This document shows positions 32,649 through 42,066 of a stretch of DNA of 64,000 bases, piece by piece (position 1 is the first letter of the stretch; every line of letters starts with the position of its first letter). Location: the NCBI GenBank assembly GCA_910578585.1, contig CAJTRG010000007.1:1-64000 (forward strand), in the 5' to 3' direction. This stretch comes from an uncultured Mailhella sp. (GTDB taxonomy: Bacteria > Desulfobacterota > Desulfovibrionia > Desulfovibrionales > Desulfovibrionaceae). The notes below the pieces were generated by a model. That model made no database searches, had not been told where the DNA came from, and saw only the letters and a program-made list of their open reading frames with translations. The position numbers and the translations under genes are program-made.

Positions 32649-34706
32649 ATGGCATTGCAAAATCAACGTACATATGCATTTATCGGAACAGGAGGCTGCG
32701 GTAAAACCTCCATTGCTGAAATGCTTTTATTCCAAGCAGGCATTATTAACCGTTTAGGCTCTATTGAAGAAGGTACAAGCGCGCTTGACTATGAACCAGA
32801 AGAAATTAAACGTCGCGGTTCCATTCAGGCAGGTTTTGCAAATTTCACCTGGAATAAAAATCCTCACTCTTTGATTGATATCCCTGGCGATAACAACTTT
32901 AACGCTGATGCAGAACTTTTACTCAAAGCTGTTGACGGCGCTGTTCTTGTTATTGACGCTATCGATGGTGTTCGCCCTCAAACTAAGAAAATGTGGGCAC
33001 AAATTCAAAACGAAAAACTCCCTACCATTGTTTTCATCAACAAAATGGACAGAGACCTTGCCAACTTTGATATGGCTTTCAACAGCCTTTCTTCAACCCT
33101 TGGCATGAAACCTGTTGTTTTCTATATGCCAATCATTGAAAATAAAGAATTTGTTGGTCTTATTGATATTTTCCCGGCAAAAGCACTTTATTTTATTGGC
33201 GACGGTAAAGTTGAAGAACGCGAAATTCCAGAAGAACTGAAAGACGAAGCACACCTTCTCCGTGATATTTCTGTGGAAAATATTGCTGGCTCCAGTGAAG
33301 AACTCATGGAAAAATTCCTTTCCGAAGGCACGCTTTCCATGGAAGAAATCCAAAATGCCCTTCGTTCAGCAACCATTCACCGTGACATCGTGCCTGTTCT
33401 TGTGGGCAGTGCCCTTGCCAACAAAGGCGGACGTCGTTTACTCAACTCCATTGATGCCTATATGCCATCTCCTCTTGACAGAGCTCCTTATGTGGGCAAA
33501 GACGGCAGCGAACGCAAAGCTGATGATCCTGCCTGCTGTGCATTTGTCTGCAAAACTCTTAACGACCCATTTGCCGGCCACATCAATATTATGCGTATAG
33601 TTTCCGGCAGTCTTTCTTCTGATTCAATCCTCAAAAATATGACTTCTGAAGAAAATGAAAGAATGAGCTCACTCATTACCCTGAACGGTAAAGTACAAAA
33701 CCAATGCAAGGACACTTTACAGGCTGGTACCATTATCGCTGTGGCAAAGCTCAAAAACACCCAAACCGGCGACACCCTTTGTGATGAAAAAGCACCCTTT
33801 GAAATTCCATGCCCGGAACCGCTTCCACAGCTGATCAGCTATGGTATCAAAGCAGCTGTAAAGGGTGAAGAAGATAAAGTTTTTGCCGCAATCCAAAAAC
33901 TCACGGAAGAAGATTTGAGCTTGAAACTCATCCGTGATGAAGAAACCGGCGAAACCCTGCTTTCCGGTATGGGTCAGCTGCATATTGAGATTTCTGTTGA
34001 AAAGGCAAAACGCCGCGGCAAAATTGATATGGAACTCACCACACCAAAAATTCCTTATCGTGAAACCATTAAAGGTAAAGTCCAGGTTCAGGGCAGACAC
34101 AAAAAACAATCCGGCGGTAAAGGTCAATTTGGTGACTGCTGGATTGAAATGTCACCTCTTGAACGCGGCGCAGGCTATGAATTTGAAAATGCCATTGTGG
34201 GCGGAGCTATTCCAAAACAATATATTCCTGCTGTTGACAAAGGCATTCAGGAAAGCGCAAAACGCGGCTTCCTTGCCGGCTATCCGGTTGTTGACTTCAA
34301 GGTAAAACTCTACGACGGTTCCTACCATGATGTTGACTCTTCAGAAATGGCATTCAAACTGGCTGGCTCTTTGGCATTCAAGAAAGCTATGGAAGAACTC
34401 AAAGTTGTCCTGCTCGAACCTATTGCCCTTGTAACCGTATCTTGTCCGGATGAATATTTTGGCGATATTGTTGGTGATTTAGCTTCAAGACGCGGCAGAG
34501 TTTTAGGTTCTGACACAGACAAAGGCATTACCGAAATTAAAGCCAATGTGCCTATGAGCGAAATCATGCAGTACGCTTCTGACCTTCGCAGCATGACGGG
34601 CGGTCAAGGCTTGTTCCTCATGGAATTTGACCACTATGATGAAGCTCCGCAGCCTGTTGTAGACAAAGTTGTTGCAGAATATCAACAAACAAAAACTGAC
34701 GAATAA
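32649..34706 (+). CDS. Elongation factor G paralogue (EF-G2-like translational GTPase)
   Basis: 685 residues, with CAGGAGAGAACT before the ATG. All five EF-G domains are present. G1 is GTGGCGKTSIAE, G4 is INKMDRDLANF, and the C-terminal part has LVTVSCPDEYFGDIVGDLAS and RGRVLG. The G3/switch II motif is DIPGDNNF. Canonical EF-G has DTPGHVDF, so the catalytic His is replaced by Asp. This and the P-loop spelling place it with the EF-G-like paralogues rather than the main fusA, which is normally found with the str operon. Its role may be ribosome recycling, a back-up translocase, or a ribosome-bound function with slow GTP hydrolysis. Confidence 0.88.
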   Translation: MALQNQRTYAFIGTGGCGKTSIAEMLLFQAGIINRLGSIEEGTSALDYEPEEIKRRGSIQAGFANFTWNKNPHSLIDIPGDNNFNADAELLLKAVDGAVLVIDAIDGVRPQTKKMWAQIQNEKLPTIVFINKMDRDLANFDMAFNSLSSTLGMKPVVFYMPIIENKEFVGLIDIFPAKALYFIGDGKVEEREIPEELKDEAHLLRDISVENIAGSSEELMEKFLSEGTLSMEEIQNALRSATIHRDIVPVLVGSALANKGGRRLLNSIDAYMPSPLDRAPYVGKDGSERKADDPACCAFVCKTLNDPFAGHINIMRIVSGSLSSDSILKNMTSEENERMSSLITLNGKVQNQCKDTLQAGTIIAVAKLKNTQTGDTLCDEKAPFEIPCPEPLPQLISYGIKAAVKGEEDKVFAAIQKLTEEDLSLKLIRDEETGETLLSGMGQLHIEISVEKAKRRGKIDMELTTPKIPYRETIKGKVQVQGRHKKQSGGKGQFGDCWIEMSPLERGAGYEFENAIVGGAIPKQYIPAVDKGIQESAKRGFLAGYPVVDFKVKLYDGSYHDVDSSEMAFKLAGSLAFKKAMEELKVVLLEPIALVTVSCPDEYFGDIVGDLASRRGRVLGSDTDKGITEIKANVPMSEIMQYASDLRSMTGGQGLFLMEFDHYDEAPQPVVDKVVAEYQQTKTDE

Positions 34707-34727
34707 TACTTGTCTTACCTCCTCTTT

Positions 34728-34761
34728 GCCCCTTTTATGTTCGCGTAAAAGGGGCTTTTTT
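34728..34761 (+). terminator. Terminator of the EF-G paralogue
   Basis: GCCCCTTTTA pairs with TAAAAGGGGC around a short loop and is followed by six T, 21 bases past the stop. Confidence 0.92.
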
Positions 34762-34833
34762 GTGCCATAAAATGATTGACCAAAAAATAAGCCTGTGGCA
34801 AAACAATTTCCAAGCTGCCCTTTTGGAGACAAT

Positions 34834-35751
34834 ATGAAATGTACCCGCTGTAAAGCCACTGCCATTATTGATTTACCCTCACACAACGCTGCATTTTGTG
34901 AAGAATGTTTTATCCAGTTTTTTGAAAAACAAGTCCAAAAAGGCATCGACCAGCACAAGCTCCTTGAAAAGGATGAAAAAGTTCTGGTGGCTCTTTCCGG
35001 CGGCAAAGACTCCCTTGCTCTTGCCCTTGTGCTTTCCCGTTTGGGCTATAATGTCACGGGTCTGCATATTGATCTTTCCATTGGCACTTCTTCCGAAAAA
35101 TCACGGGCAGTCTGTGAACGTTTCTGTGAAAAACACAGTATTCCTTTAATTATCAAAGAAATGGAGAAAGAGGGACTTGCCATACCCAAGGTCAAAGCCT
35201 GCCTCTCCCGTCCCATTTGTTCTGCCTGCGGCAAAATCAAACGCTATTATTTCAACCAGACTGCCCGCGAGCTGGGCTTTGATGCCCTTGCCACCGGTCA
35301 TAATTTGGATGATGAAATTGCCCGCCTCACCAGTAATACTTTGCGCTGGGACAGAGCCTACTTGAGCGACCAGGGGCCCATTCTTCCTGATGAAGAAGGC
35401 TTTCGCAAGAAAATCAAACCTCTTTGGCGTCTCAGTGAATATGAAACTGCCCACTATGCTTTTCTTATGGGCATTGAAAACCACTATGCCCCCTGCCCTT
35501 ACAGCACAGGCGCAAGCTTTTCCACATTAAAGAGTATTTGGATTGATTTGGAACTTGCCATGCCCGGCCGCAAACTGGATTTTTATCAGGGCTTTTTGGA
35601 ACGCGGCAAACCTGCCTTTTTTGCAGAAGAAAAAGCCAAAGGACAAGCTTTAGAGGCCTGCCCAAAATGCGGCTATCCCACTTCTTCCGGCGACCTTTGC
35701 GGCGTGTGCAGGATTAAACTTGCCATACAGGAAAAAGAGCAAAATCAATAA
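34834..35751 (+). CDS. TtuA/Ncs6-type tRNA 2-thiolation protein
   Basis: 305 residues from the ATG at 34834 (GGAG upstream). An N-terminal zinc ribbon (MKCTRCKATA...FCEECF) is followed by a PP-loop ATPase (LVALSGGKDSLALALVL) that adenylates the target uridine. Further cysteines in RPICSACGKIKRYYF and NHYAPCPYS match the [4Fe-4S] ligands of TtuA/TtcA. A C-terminal zinc ribbon (CPKCGYPTSSGDLCGVC) completes the TtuA/Ncs6 layout, while TtcA lacks the two zinc ribbons. It should thiolate a tRNA uridine or cytidine. No sulfur-carrier partner is seen in the window. The exact tRNA position cannot be told. Confidence 0.85.
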   Translation: MKCTRCKATAIIDLPSHNAAFCEECFIQFFEKQVQKGIDQHKLLEKDEKVLVALSGGKDSLALALVLSRLGYNVTGLHIDLSIGTSSEKSRAVCERFCEKHSIPLIIKEMEKEGLAIPKVKACLSRPICSACGKIKRYYFNQTARELGFDALATGHNLDDEIARLTSNTLRWDRAYLSDQGPILPDEEGFRKKIKPLWRLSEYETAHYAFLMGIENHYAPCPYSTGASFSTLKSIWIDLELAMPGRKLDFYQGFLERGKPAFFAEEKAKGQALEACPKCGYPTSSGDLCGVCRIKLAIQEKEQNQ

Positions 35752-36036
35752 TAAGTTTTACAATTTTGTTAACTTTTCATTTTATTTCTTAAATACGACA
35801 ATATTGTGTTAATTTAAAATTTTTTGCATAATTTATTGCAACTATGTAATAATTGTACATATTTCCGGCAATAAACTGCATTAAATCAAGCCATTATTCC
35901 CAACTTTGGTGTTTCTATAAATTCCCTTGCATGCAGACTTTTTTTTTGATAGAACATTTTTGTAAAAACAAATAACAATACTGTTAAATTTTTGCAGCAC
36001 TTGTTTTTTACAGTACATTTTTTTATGGAGGAAGCA

Positions 36037-37014
36037 ATGCATAAATTTTTTAATAGCTTTGCTCTTGCGTTAGTTGGTCTTGGTATGTGCTTTATGCCTT
36101 TGCAAGCTGAAGCAAAAACAAATTTTATCACTATTGGAACCGGCGGCATTACCGGCGTTTACTACCCCACCGGCGGTGCAATAGCAAAGATTGTTAATGA
36201 TCGCGCTGAATTTGGAATTAAAGCAACTGCTGAAGCAACAGGTGCTTCAATTTTTAACATCAATGCTGTCAAAGGCGGCAACCTTGATTTCGGTATTGCC
36301 CAGGCTGACAGCCAATATTTAGCTTATAATGGTAAAGGTGAATGGGAAGGACAGCCTATTACTGAACTTCGTTCAGTTTTCTCATTGGCTCCTGAAATGA
36401 TTACCTTTGTTGTTGCTGAAGATTCCGGCATCAAAACCATTAACGATGTAAAGGGAAAAGTTATCAATATTGGCAACCCAGGTTCCGGCAACCGCCAAAA
36501 TGCCATTGATATTTTCAATGCGCTTGGCATCAATTATGAAAAGGATTTCAAAGCAGAAAGCCTCAAAGCTGCTGACGCTCCCCGCATGCTCCAGGACGGA
36601 CGTATTGACGGTTTCTTCTATACCGTTGGCCATCCAAACGGAAATATCAAAGAAGCTACTGCCGGGATGAGAAAAGCACGCATTGTTTCTATTCCTGAAA
36701 TCAAAGAACTTTTCGCTGTTGCTCCTTACTATTCCATGGACAGCATTGACATGGCTCAATATCCGGAAGCAACCAATGCCAGCGAAGGCAAGACCACCAC
36801 TGTTGGCATGAAAGCTACCCTGATTACTTCTGCTAATATTGATGAAGAAGTTGTGTATAATTTGACCAAAGCTGTTTTTGAAAACCTTGACGAACTGCGC
36901 ACTCTCCACCCTGCTCTTGCCAACCTGACCAGGGAAGGCATGCTTGAAGGTTTATCTGCTCCACTCCATAAAGGTGCTGAACGCTACTATAAAGAAGTTG
37001 GCTTAATCAAATAA
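36037..37014 (+). CDS. TAXI-family TRAP transporter solute-binding protein
   Basis: 325 residues from the ATG at 36037, chosen for its GGAGGA Shine-Dalgarno; an earlier in-frame start at 35992 is rejected. A signal peptide ends at about QAEA. Mature TAXI features follow: FITIGTGGITGVYYPTGGAI, FGIAQADSQYLAYNG, VINIGNPGSGNRQNAID and RIDGFFYTVGHPNG. This periplasmic receptor hands its ligand (often glutamate, other dicarboxylates or small acids) to the fused permease encoded next. A long AT-rich upstream region (35752-36036, no gene) should contain its promoter. Confidence 0.93.
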   Translation: MHKFFNSFALALVGLGMCFMPLQAEAKTNFITIGTGGITGVYYPTGGAIAKIVNDRAEFGIKATAEATGASIFNINAVKGGNLDFGIAQADSQYLAYNGKGEWEGQPITELRSVFSLAPEMITFVVAEDSGIKTINDVKGKVINIGNPGSGNRQNAIDIFNALGINYEKDFKAESLKAADAPRMLQDGRIDGFFYTVGHPNGNIKEATAGMRKARIVSIPEIKELFAVAPYYSMDSIDMAQYPEATNASEGKTTTVGMKATLITSANIDEEVVYNLTKAVFENLDELRTLHPALANLTREGMLEGLSAPLHKGAERYYKEVGLIK

Positions 37015-37051
37015 GTAAGCTATAAAGCTTTTTTCAAAACGCATTCCTATA

Positions 37052-37075
37052 GGGGGGGGAACAAATCCCCCCTTT
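37052..37075 (+). terminator. Stem-loop between binding protein and permease
   Basis: A run of eight G faces six C around ACAAAT and is followed by TTTT. Its position between the two TRAP genes fits a partial terminator that keeps binding protein in excess over permease. Confidence 0.7.
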
Positions 37076-37122
37076 TACGGCAAAATTTGTTTTGCACGAT
37101 TTTTTTTATTTAAAGGGACTTT

Positions 37123-39228
37123 ATGAAAAAGAAAAAAGAATCAGCCTTTAAACCCGACTCCTACCGTGAGGAAATGCTCAAAGGTGAGCACGGTCTGCGC
37201 GGCGAAGGCTCTGGCTTAACTGAAAATCTTACTCTCATTATCGGACTGATGTGGTCTTTATTCCAGCTTGCGTCAGCAGGTTTTGTTCTTATTGATGCTA
37301 TTTTTGTTCGTGCAATCCACTTAACTTTTGCCATTACTCTGGTTTATCTCAATATCCCCATGTTCAAACACGGAAAGAGCGGAGAATGGGATAAACGTAT
37401 TTTGCTTGCCATGAACAGGGTTACTGTTCTGGACTATATTTTTGCAATTTTTGCTGCATTTTCAGCTCTTTATATTATTCTTGACTATATGGGCATTGCC
37501 TCTCGCGCCGGACTTCCCATTACCCGTGATATTATTTTTGGCTTTTTGCTGATAATTTTGCTGTTGGAAGCTACCCGCCGTGTTATTGGCCCAGCCCTTC
37601 CCACCATTGCCACTATTTTTATTGTCTATGTTTTTTCAGGCCCTTATTTGCCTGATTTTCTTGCTTTCAAGGGAGCCTCCCTTTCCCGCTTTATCTCTCA
37701 AATGACCATGGATGCCGAAGGTATTTACGGCGTTCCTTTACAGGTTTCCGCATCTGTTGTTTTCCTTTTCGTTTTATTTGGAACCATGCTTGAAAGAGCC
37801 GGCGGCGGACAATTCTTTATCCGCCTTGCCATTGCAGGCCTTGGCCGCTATAAGGGCGGAGCTGCCAAAGCCGCTGTTTTAGGCAGTGCCCTGACAGGCA
37901 TGATTTCCGGTTCCAGTATTGCAAACGTTGTCACAACCGGTACCTTTACCATTCCCCTCATGAAGAAAATGGGTTATCCTGCAACCAAAGCCGCTGCCAT
38001 TGAAGTTGCCGCTTCAACCAACGGCCAGCTTGCGCCGCCGGTTATGGGCGCTGCTGCCTTTATTATTGCAGAATACGTCAATATTCCCTATATCGAAGTA
38101 GCAAAAGCTGCGGCTATTCCTGCTTTTGCCTCCTACGTTGCCCTGCTTTGGATTACCCATGTGGAAGCCAGCAAACTCGGCATGCAGGGTCTTCCAAAAT
38201 CCGTTCTTCCCAATGTCAAAGAAACACTCAAGGAAGGCTGGGTCTTTCTCATTCCTATTTTCATGCTGCTGTACGAACTTGTTTTTGCACAGCATTCAGC
38301 TGAAATGAGCGTATTTCGTGCTATTTGCGTACTCAGTGTGATGATGATCGGCACAAGTTATATTCGCGCACGTTTATACGGGCTTCCTCGTTTTTACAGT
38401 ATAAAACTTGCGCTCAAAGATTGGCTCTTATCCCTTTCAGCAGGAGCTACCAGCATGGCGGGCGTTGCCCTTGCCACAGCCTGTGCCGGTATCATTGTGG
38501 GCTGTATTTCTCTGGGCCTTGGCCAGCAAATCACCACCTTTGTGGAAATTCTCTCCATGAACAATATTTTGCTGCTCCTGATCATTACTGCTCTTGCCAG
38601 CCTTTTGCTTGGTATGGGCTTACCAACCACGGCAAACTATATTATCATGGCATCCCTCACTGCACCGATTCTTGTGCGTCTTGCCTCCAATTTTGATATT
38701 CACGGCATAAACCTGACTGTGCCTCTTTTGGCGGCGCACCTCTATTGCCTCTATTTTGGTATTTTGGCTGACGATACGCCTCCTGTCGGCCTCGCTGCGT
38801 ATGCGGGTGCTGCCATTGCGGAAGCTTCCCCGATTGCCACAGGGGTGCAGGGTTTCTGGTATGATATCAGAACTGCCATTTTGCCGCTGATGTTCTTCTT
38901 CAACCATGATATTATTTTATGGAATATTCATTCCTTCCCCATGGGAATATTTATTTTTGGCATGACCTGCCTTGGCACCATTTGTTTCGCGTCCTTTACT
39001 CAAGGTTGGTTTATCAATAACAATAATATGTTAGAAAAAGCGCTCCTTGCTTTCAATACTGTTTTATTCCTCAATCCATTCCTGATTACCGGTTTTGTAT
39101 TACCCTATGAATATCGGTATGCAGGCTATGCCCTTGGCGTACTTATCATGGGACTTGTGTATCTGATGCAAAAGGCACGCCCCAACAATGTAAAACCCAT
39201 GAAAGCGCCCAAGTACGATATTATCTAA
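37123..39228 (+). CDS. TRAP transporter fused permease (4TM + 12TM, TAXI type)
   Basis: 701 residues with ~17-18 hydrophobic helices. The N-terminal ~170 residues correspond to the small DctQ-like subunit, and the rest to DctM, with ASGSALTGMISGSSIANVVT-like Gly/Ser motifs (GSALTGMISGSSIANVVTTG), ASTNGQLAPPVMGAAAF and LLGMGLPTTANYI. It is a secondary, sodium- or proton-driven importer in the inner membrane paired with the binding protein upstream. AAAGGGAC precedes the ATG. A zinc-ribbon membrane protein follows ten bases later. Confidence 0.93.
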   Translation: MKKKKESAFKPDSYREEMLKGEHGLRGEGSGLTENLTLIIGLMWSLFQLASAGFVLIDAIFVRAIHLTFAITLVYLNIPMFKHGKSGEWDKRILLAMNRVTVLDYIFAIFAAFSALYIILDYMGIASRAGLPITRDIIFGFLLIILLLEATRRVIGPALPTIATIFIVYVFSGPYLPDFLAFKGASLSRFISQMTMDAEGIYGVPLQVSASVVFLFVLFGTMLERAGGGQFFIRLAIAGLGRYKGGAAKAAVLGSALTGMISGSSIANVVTTGTFTIPLMKKMGYPATKAAAIEVAASTNGQLAPPVMGAAAFIIAEYVNIPYIEVAKAAAIPAFASYVALLWITHVEASKLGMQGLPKSVLPNVKETLKEGWVFLIPIFMLLYELVFAQHSAEMSVFRAICVLSVMMIGTSYIRARLYGLPRFYSIKLALKDWLLSLSAGATSMAGVALATACAGIIVGCISLGLGQQITTFVEILSMNNILLLLIITALASLLLGMGLPTTANYIIMASLTAPILVRLASNFDIHGINLTVPLLAAHLYCLYFGILADDTPPVGLAAYAGAAIAEASPIATGVQGFWYDIRTAILPLMFFFNHDIILWNIHSFPMGIFIFGMTCLGTICFASFTQGWFINNNNMLEKALLAFNTVLFLNPFLITGFVLPYEYRYAGYALGVLIMGLVYLMQKARPNNVKPMKAPKYDII

Positions 39229-39238
39229 GAGGATTGCC

Positions 39239-39739
39239 ATGCATTTCATCAAAAATACCCATAAAAATACGATTCCAAAATTCAACAGACCTATCCAAAC
39301 CATCAAGAAGAAAAAACGCCGTATCCAAAAACACGGCAAAGAACCTGTGCTGGTTTGCTCAAAATGTAAAACTGTCTTCCCTGAATTTTTGGCGCGCTGT
39401 CCTGAATGCGGCAGCCGCGACTGGCAGGGCTTATCTGAAATCAACCCCTATAATAATGCTCCGCTGGAACAATTTTTAAAACTGTGCGGGCACCTGATGT
39501 GGCTTGGCGGCTCCTTTGCCTGTATTTTCCTTTTATGGCAAACCACTTCCAAAGATCAGGCCTATAACGAACTTCTCATTCTCTCTGCCATTTTAGTGGC
39601 GGCTTTTGGCATTCTTGCTTCTGTTGGTTATTTTGGCCTGAGCGAAATCAACCGCCGTGTGGAACGCATTCAAAGATATCTGCGGGCTTTCCCTGAAATT
39701 TTTCATATTCACCAAAAGCGCCCGCGCTATAAACATTAA
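39239..39739 (+). CDS. Small membrane protein with zinc ribbon, downstream of the TRAP permease
   Basis: 166 residues, with AAGAGGATTGCC before the ATG. The N-terminal ~40 residues are very basic. A zinc ribbon follows (VCSKCKTVFPEFLARCPECG), then two hydrophobic helices (LMWLGGSFACIFLLW and LILSAILVAAFGILASVGYF) and a basic C-terminus. It is co-transcribed with the TRAP genes and precedes a terminator. Function unknown; it could be an accessory or regulatory factor of the transporter. Confidence 0.75.
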   Translation: MHFIKNTHKNTIPKFNRPIQTIKKKKRRIQKHGKEPVLVCSKCKTVFPEFLARCPECGSRDWQGLSEINPYNNAPLEQFLKLCGHLMWLGGSFACIFLLWQTTSKDQAYNELLILSAILVAAFGILASVGYFGLSEINRRVERIQRYLRAFPEIFHIHQKRPRYKH

Positions 39740-39760
39740 TACTGACATTAATGCATACAT

Positions 39761-39802
39761 AAATTTCCAAGACATCCAGTTGTTTTGGAAATTTATTTTT
39801 TA
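39761..39802 (+). terminator. Terminator of the TRAP operon
   Basis: AAATTTCCAA pairs with TTGGAAATTT around a 14-nt loop, followed by ATTTTTTAA. Confidence 0.75.
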
Positions 39803-39933
39803 ACTGGCCGCTATTTCCTTTTTATTCCTGCCTATATGCCTTACTGACTCTTTTATCCATAAAACAACTTTATATCACTTTTTGAAAAGCGTATGATTTT
39901 GCAAGTTTTAATATATTAAACAGTCAGATAGCC

Positions 39934-40424
39934 ATGTATACTTCCAACGAACAGCATAATTCTTATTGGGGCAACCTTTTTTTATTGCCTATTTTCCGAT
40001 TATTCTTTCCGGTGTTTTATTAAAAATACCGCAAACACTCATCATCAGTTGTATTTTTGCTCTAGCTTCTCTTATTAAAGCAACGCTCCATTATGTGATG
40101 GTTTCTGACGCTGTTTTTTCACCCTTTTCCAGCCCCGACCTTTGAGTTCTCTTTTTTTTTAGTCTTGGAACCCGTTTACTGTTTGGGCTTTTAATTGTCC
40201 TTTACTTTACAGCGGCAAAAAATCAAAAATATCCATATCTGTGGATTGCCGCCATTGCTGCTATTGCTCCAAAACTCCATTCTCTTCTTGTTTTAACTTC
40301 ATTAGGTGTTTTATTTCCAGAATTTAACTTGGATTACCACAAAACACTGATTTTCAATTTCAACGATATCCTTATAAAACCAATTACAAAGCCAGATCCT
40401 ACCATTAGCTTTACAAATTTGTAA
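39934..40424 (+). pseudogene. Decayed integral-membrane-protein gene with frameshifts
   Basis: Three reading frames follow one another on the plus strand. An ATG at 39934 gives MYTSNEQHNSYWGNLFLL. A second frame continues IAYFPIILSGVLLKIPQTL and a stretch ending LHYVMVSDAVFSPF. A third, beginning near 40160, gives LGTRLLFGLLIVLYFTAAKN, then LWIAAIAAIAPKLHSLLVL and runs to a stop at 40422-40424. Joined, they would make a ~150-residue protein with several membrane helices. At least two frame changes and intervening stops break it. The remaining gap (40425-40670) is AT-rich and holds nothing else I can see. Confidence 0.5.
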
Positions 40425-40670
40425 AAATTTTTCATGTACATTATTTCTTTTAGTTCATAATTTGTAAAAAATATTTTTTCTTATAATTTCAACTAATTTC
40501 AAGTTTTCTCTTCCCTTCCAGCAAAAAATTTTCCATTTGCGAAAAAATATTTTTCCCGGCAGAAATTCTGGAAAGAGGCATTTTATCTTTCCATTTTTGT
40601 AAAAAACTGCTTGCATATTAAGATATTTTGATATAGTTATACTACATATTAACTAAAATGGGGAATTAGC

Positions 40671-41987
40671 ATGAATACACCAAGCCCTAAAGCATCTGCT
40701 TTACTACCACTTATTGTATTTTTAATCCTTTTTATCGGAACAGGTGCATATTTAACCTTTCAGGATGTCAGCATGGCTTTTTATCAGCTTTCTGCAACTG
40801 TGGCTATTGTGCCTGCTATTATTATTGCGATTTGGCAATTCAGAGGCAAACTCAATCAAGGCATTGCCCTTTTCCTGCAAGGCGTTGGCGAAAGCAATAT
40901 CATTACCATGAGCTTTATTTACATCATGGCTGGTGCTTTTGCGACTGTGGCAAAGTCCATTGGCGGTGTTGACGCAACGGTTAACTTTGGTTTGTCCCTC
41001 ATCCCTGTTGACTTTATTGTTCCCGGCTTCTTCATTATTGCAGCCTTTATTGCCACAGCCATGGGTACAAGTATGGGAACAATTGCAGCGATTGCCCCCA
41101 TTGGCCTTGGTATCAGTGCTCAAACAGAAATCAGCTCCACCCTTATGCTTGGTGTTATTGTTGGGGGCGCGATGTTTGGGGATAACCTTTCCATGATTTC
41201 AGATACCACTATTGCTGCCACCAGAACACAAGACTGTGAAATGAAAGATAAATTTATCTTCAACTCCAAAATTGCTCTGCCCACGGCAATTCTGACCATC
41301 CTTATTTTATATTTCACAACTTCCAGCCCATCCAATGTTGAAATTCATGATTATGAATTTATCAAAGTGCTTCCTTATTTGACCATTTTGGTTATGGCGG
41401 TTTGCGGCGTCAATGTTTTTGTTGTGCTGATTACCGGTATTATTTTCAGCGGCGCCATTGGTATTTATTCCATTGCTGATTACAGCTTCCTGACCTTCAG
41501 CCAGCACGTGTACAATGGTTTTGCCAGCATGAATGAAATCATGATTCTTTCCATGATGCTGGGCGGGCTTGGTGAACTTATCAAGCAAAACGGCGGTATT
41601 GCCTTTGTTTTGCAGGCTATTGATAAATTTGCCAAGAAGAACAGCAGCGAACAAAGCCAAAAGGCCGGAGAATGGAGTATTGCAGCGCTTGTCAGCTTTG
41701 CAGATATCTGCCTTGCAAACAACACCGTTGCCATTATTTTAACCGGCGGTCTTGCCAAGGAAATCAAGGAAAAGAGCAAGATCGACTCCCGCCGTTCTGC
41801 CAGCATTCTGGACATGGCTTCCTGTGTATTCCAGGGACTTATTCCTTATGGCGCACAGCTTCTGCTGGCCGGCTCCCTGTCCAAGATTTCCCCCATTGAA
41901 ATTGCTATGCATAACTGGTATTGCGTTCTTTTGGCTCTTGCCGTTGTTTTATCCATCAGCTTTGGCTTCCCAAAATCAAAGTGCTAA
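40671..41987 (+). CDS. NhaC-family Na+/H+ antiporter-like transporter
   Basis: 438 residues, about 11-12 membrane helices, with GGGGAATTAGC before the ATG. NhaC features include AMGTSMGTIAAIAPIGLGI, GVIVGGAMFGDNLSMISDT and the late ILDMASCVFQGLIPYGAQLL. These are the Asp-containing discontinuous helices that bind Na+. It could exchange Na+ for H+, or an organic acid/amine as some NhaC relatives do. It precedes two sodium-dependent NSS transporters, so a joint role in sodium-coupled transport is plausible. Confidence 0.85.
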   Translation: MNTPSPKASALLPLIVFLILFIGTGAYLTFQDVSMAFYQLSATVAIVPAIIIAIWQFRGKLNQGIALFLQGVGESNIITMSFIYIMAGAFATVAKSIGGVDATVNFGLSLIPVDFIVPGFFIIAAFIATAMGTSMGTIAAIAPIGLGISAQTEISSTLMLGVIVGGAMFGDNLSMISDTTIAATRTQDCEMKDKFIFNSKIALPTAILTILILYFTTSSPSNVEIHDYEFIKVLPYLTILVMAVCGVNVFVVLITGIIFSGAIGIYSIADYSFLTFSQHVYNGFASMNEIMILSMMLGGLGELIKQNGGIAFVLQAIDKFAKKNSSEQSQKAGEWSIAALVSFADICLANNTVAIILTGGLAKEIKEKSKIDSRRSASILDMASCVFQGLIPYGAQLLLAGSLSKISPIEIAMHNWYCVLLALAVVLSISFGFPKSKC

Positions 41988-42066
41988 ATTTCCATTGAGT
42001 TTCAGCGCTTACTGTGATAGACGAAAGGACGCATTATACTAGACGTATTATACTAAAGGTTTAATT

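Noticed and set aside
35752..36036. Possible riboswitch or small gene upstream of the TAXI binding protein
   Set aside because: Only very AT-rich sequence is seen; no conserved riboswitch core or credible ORF.
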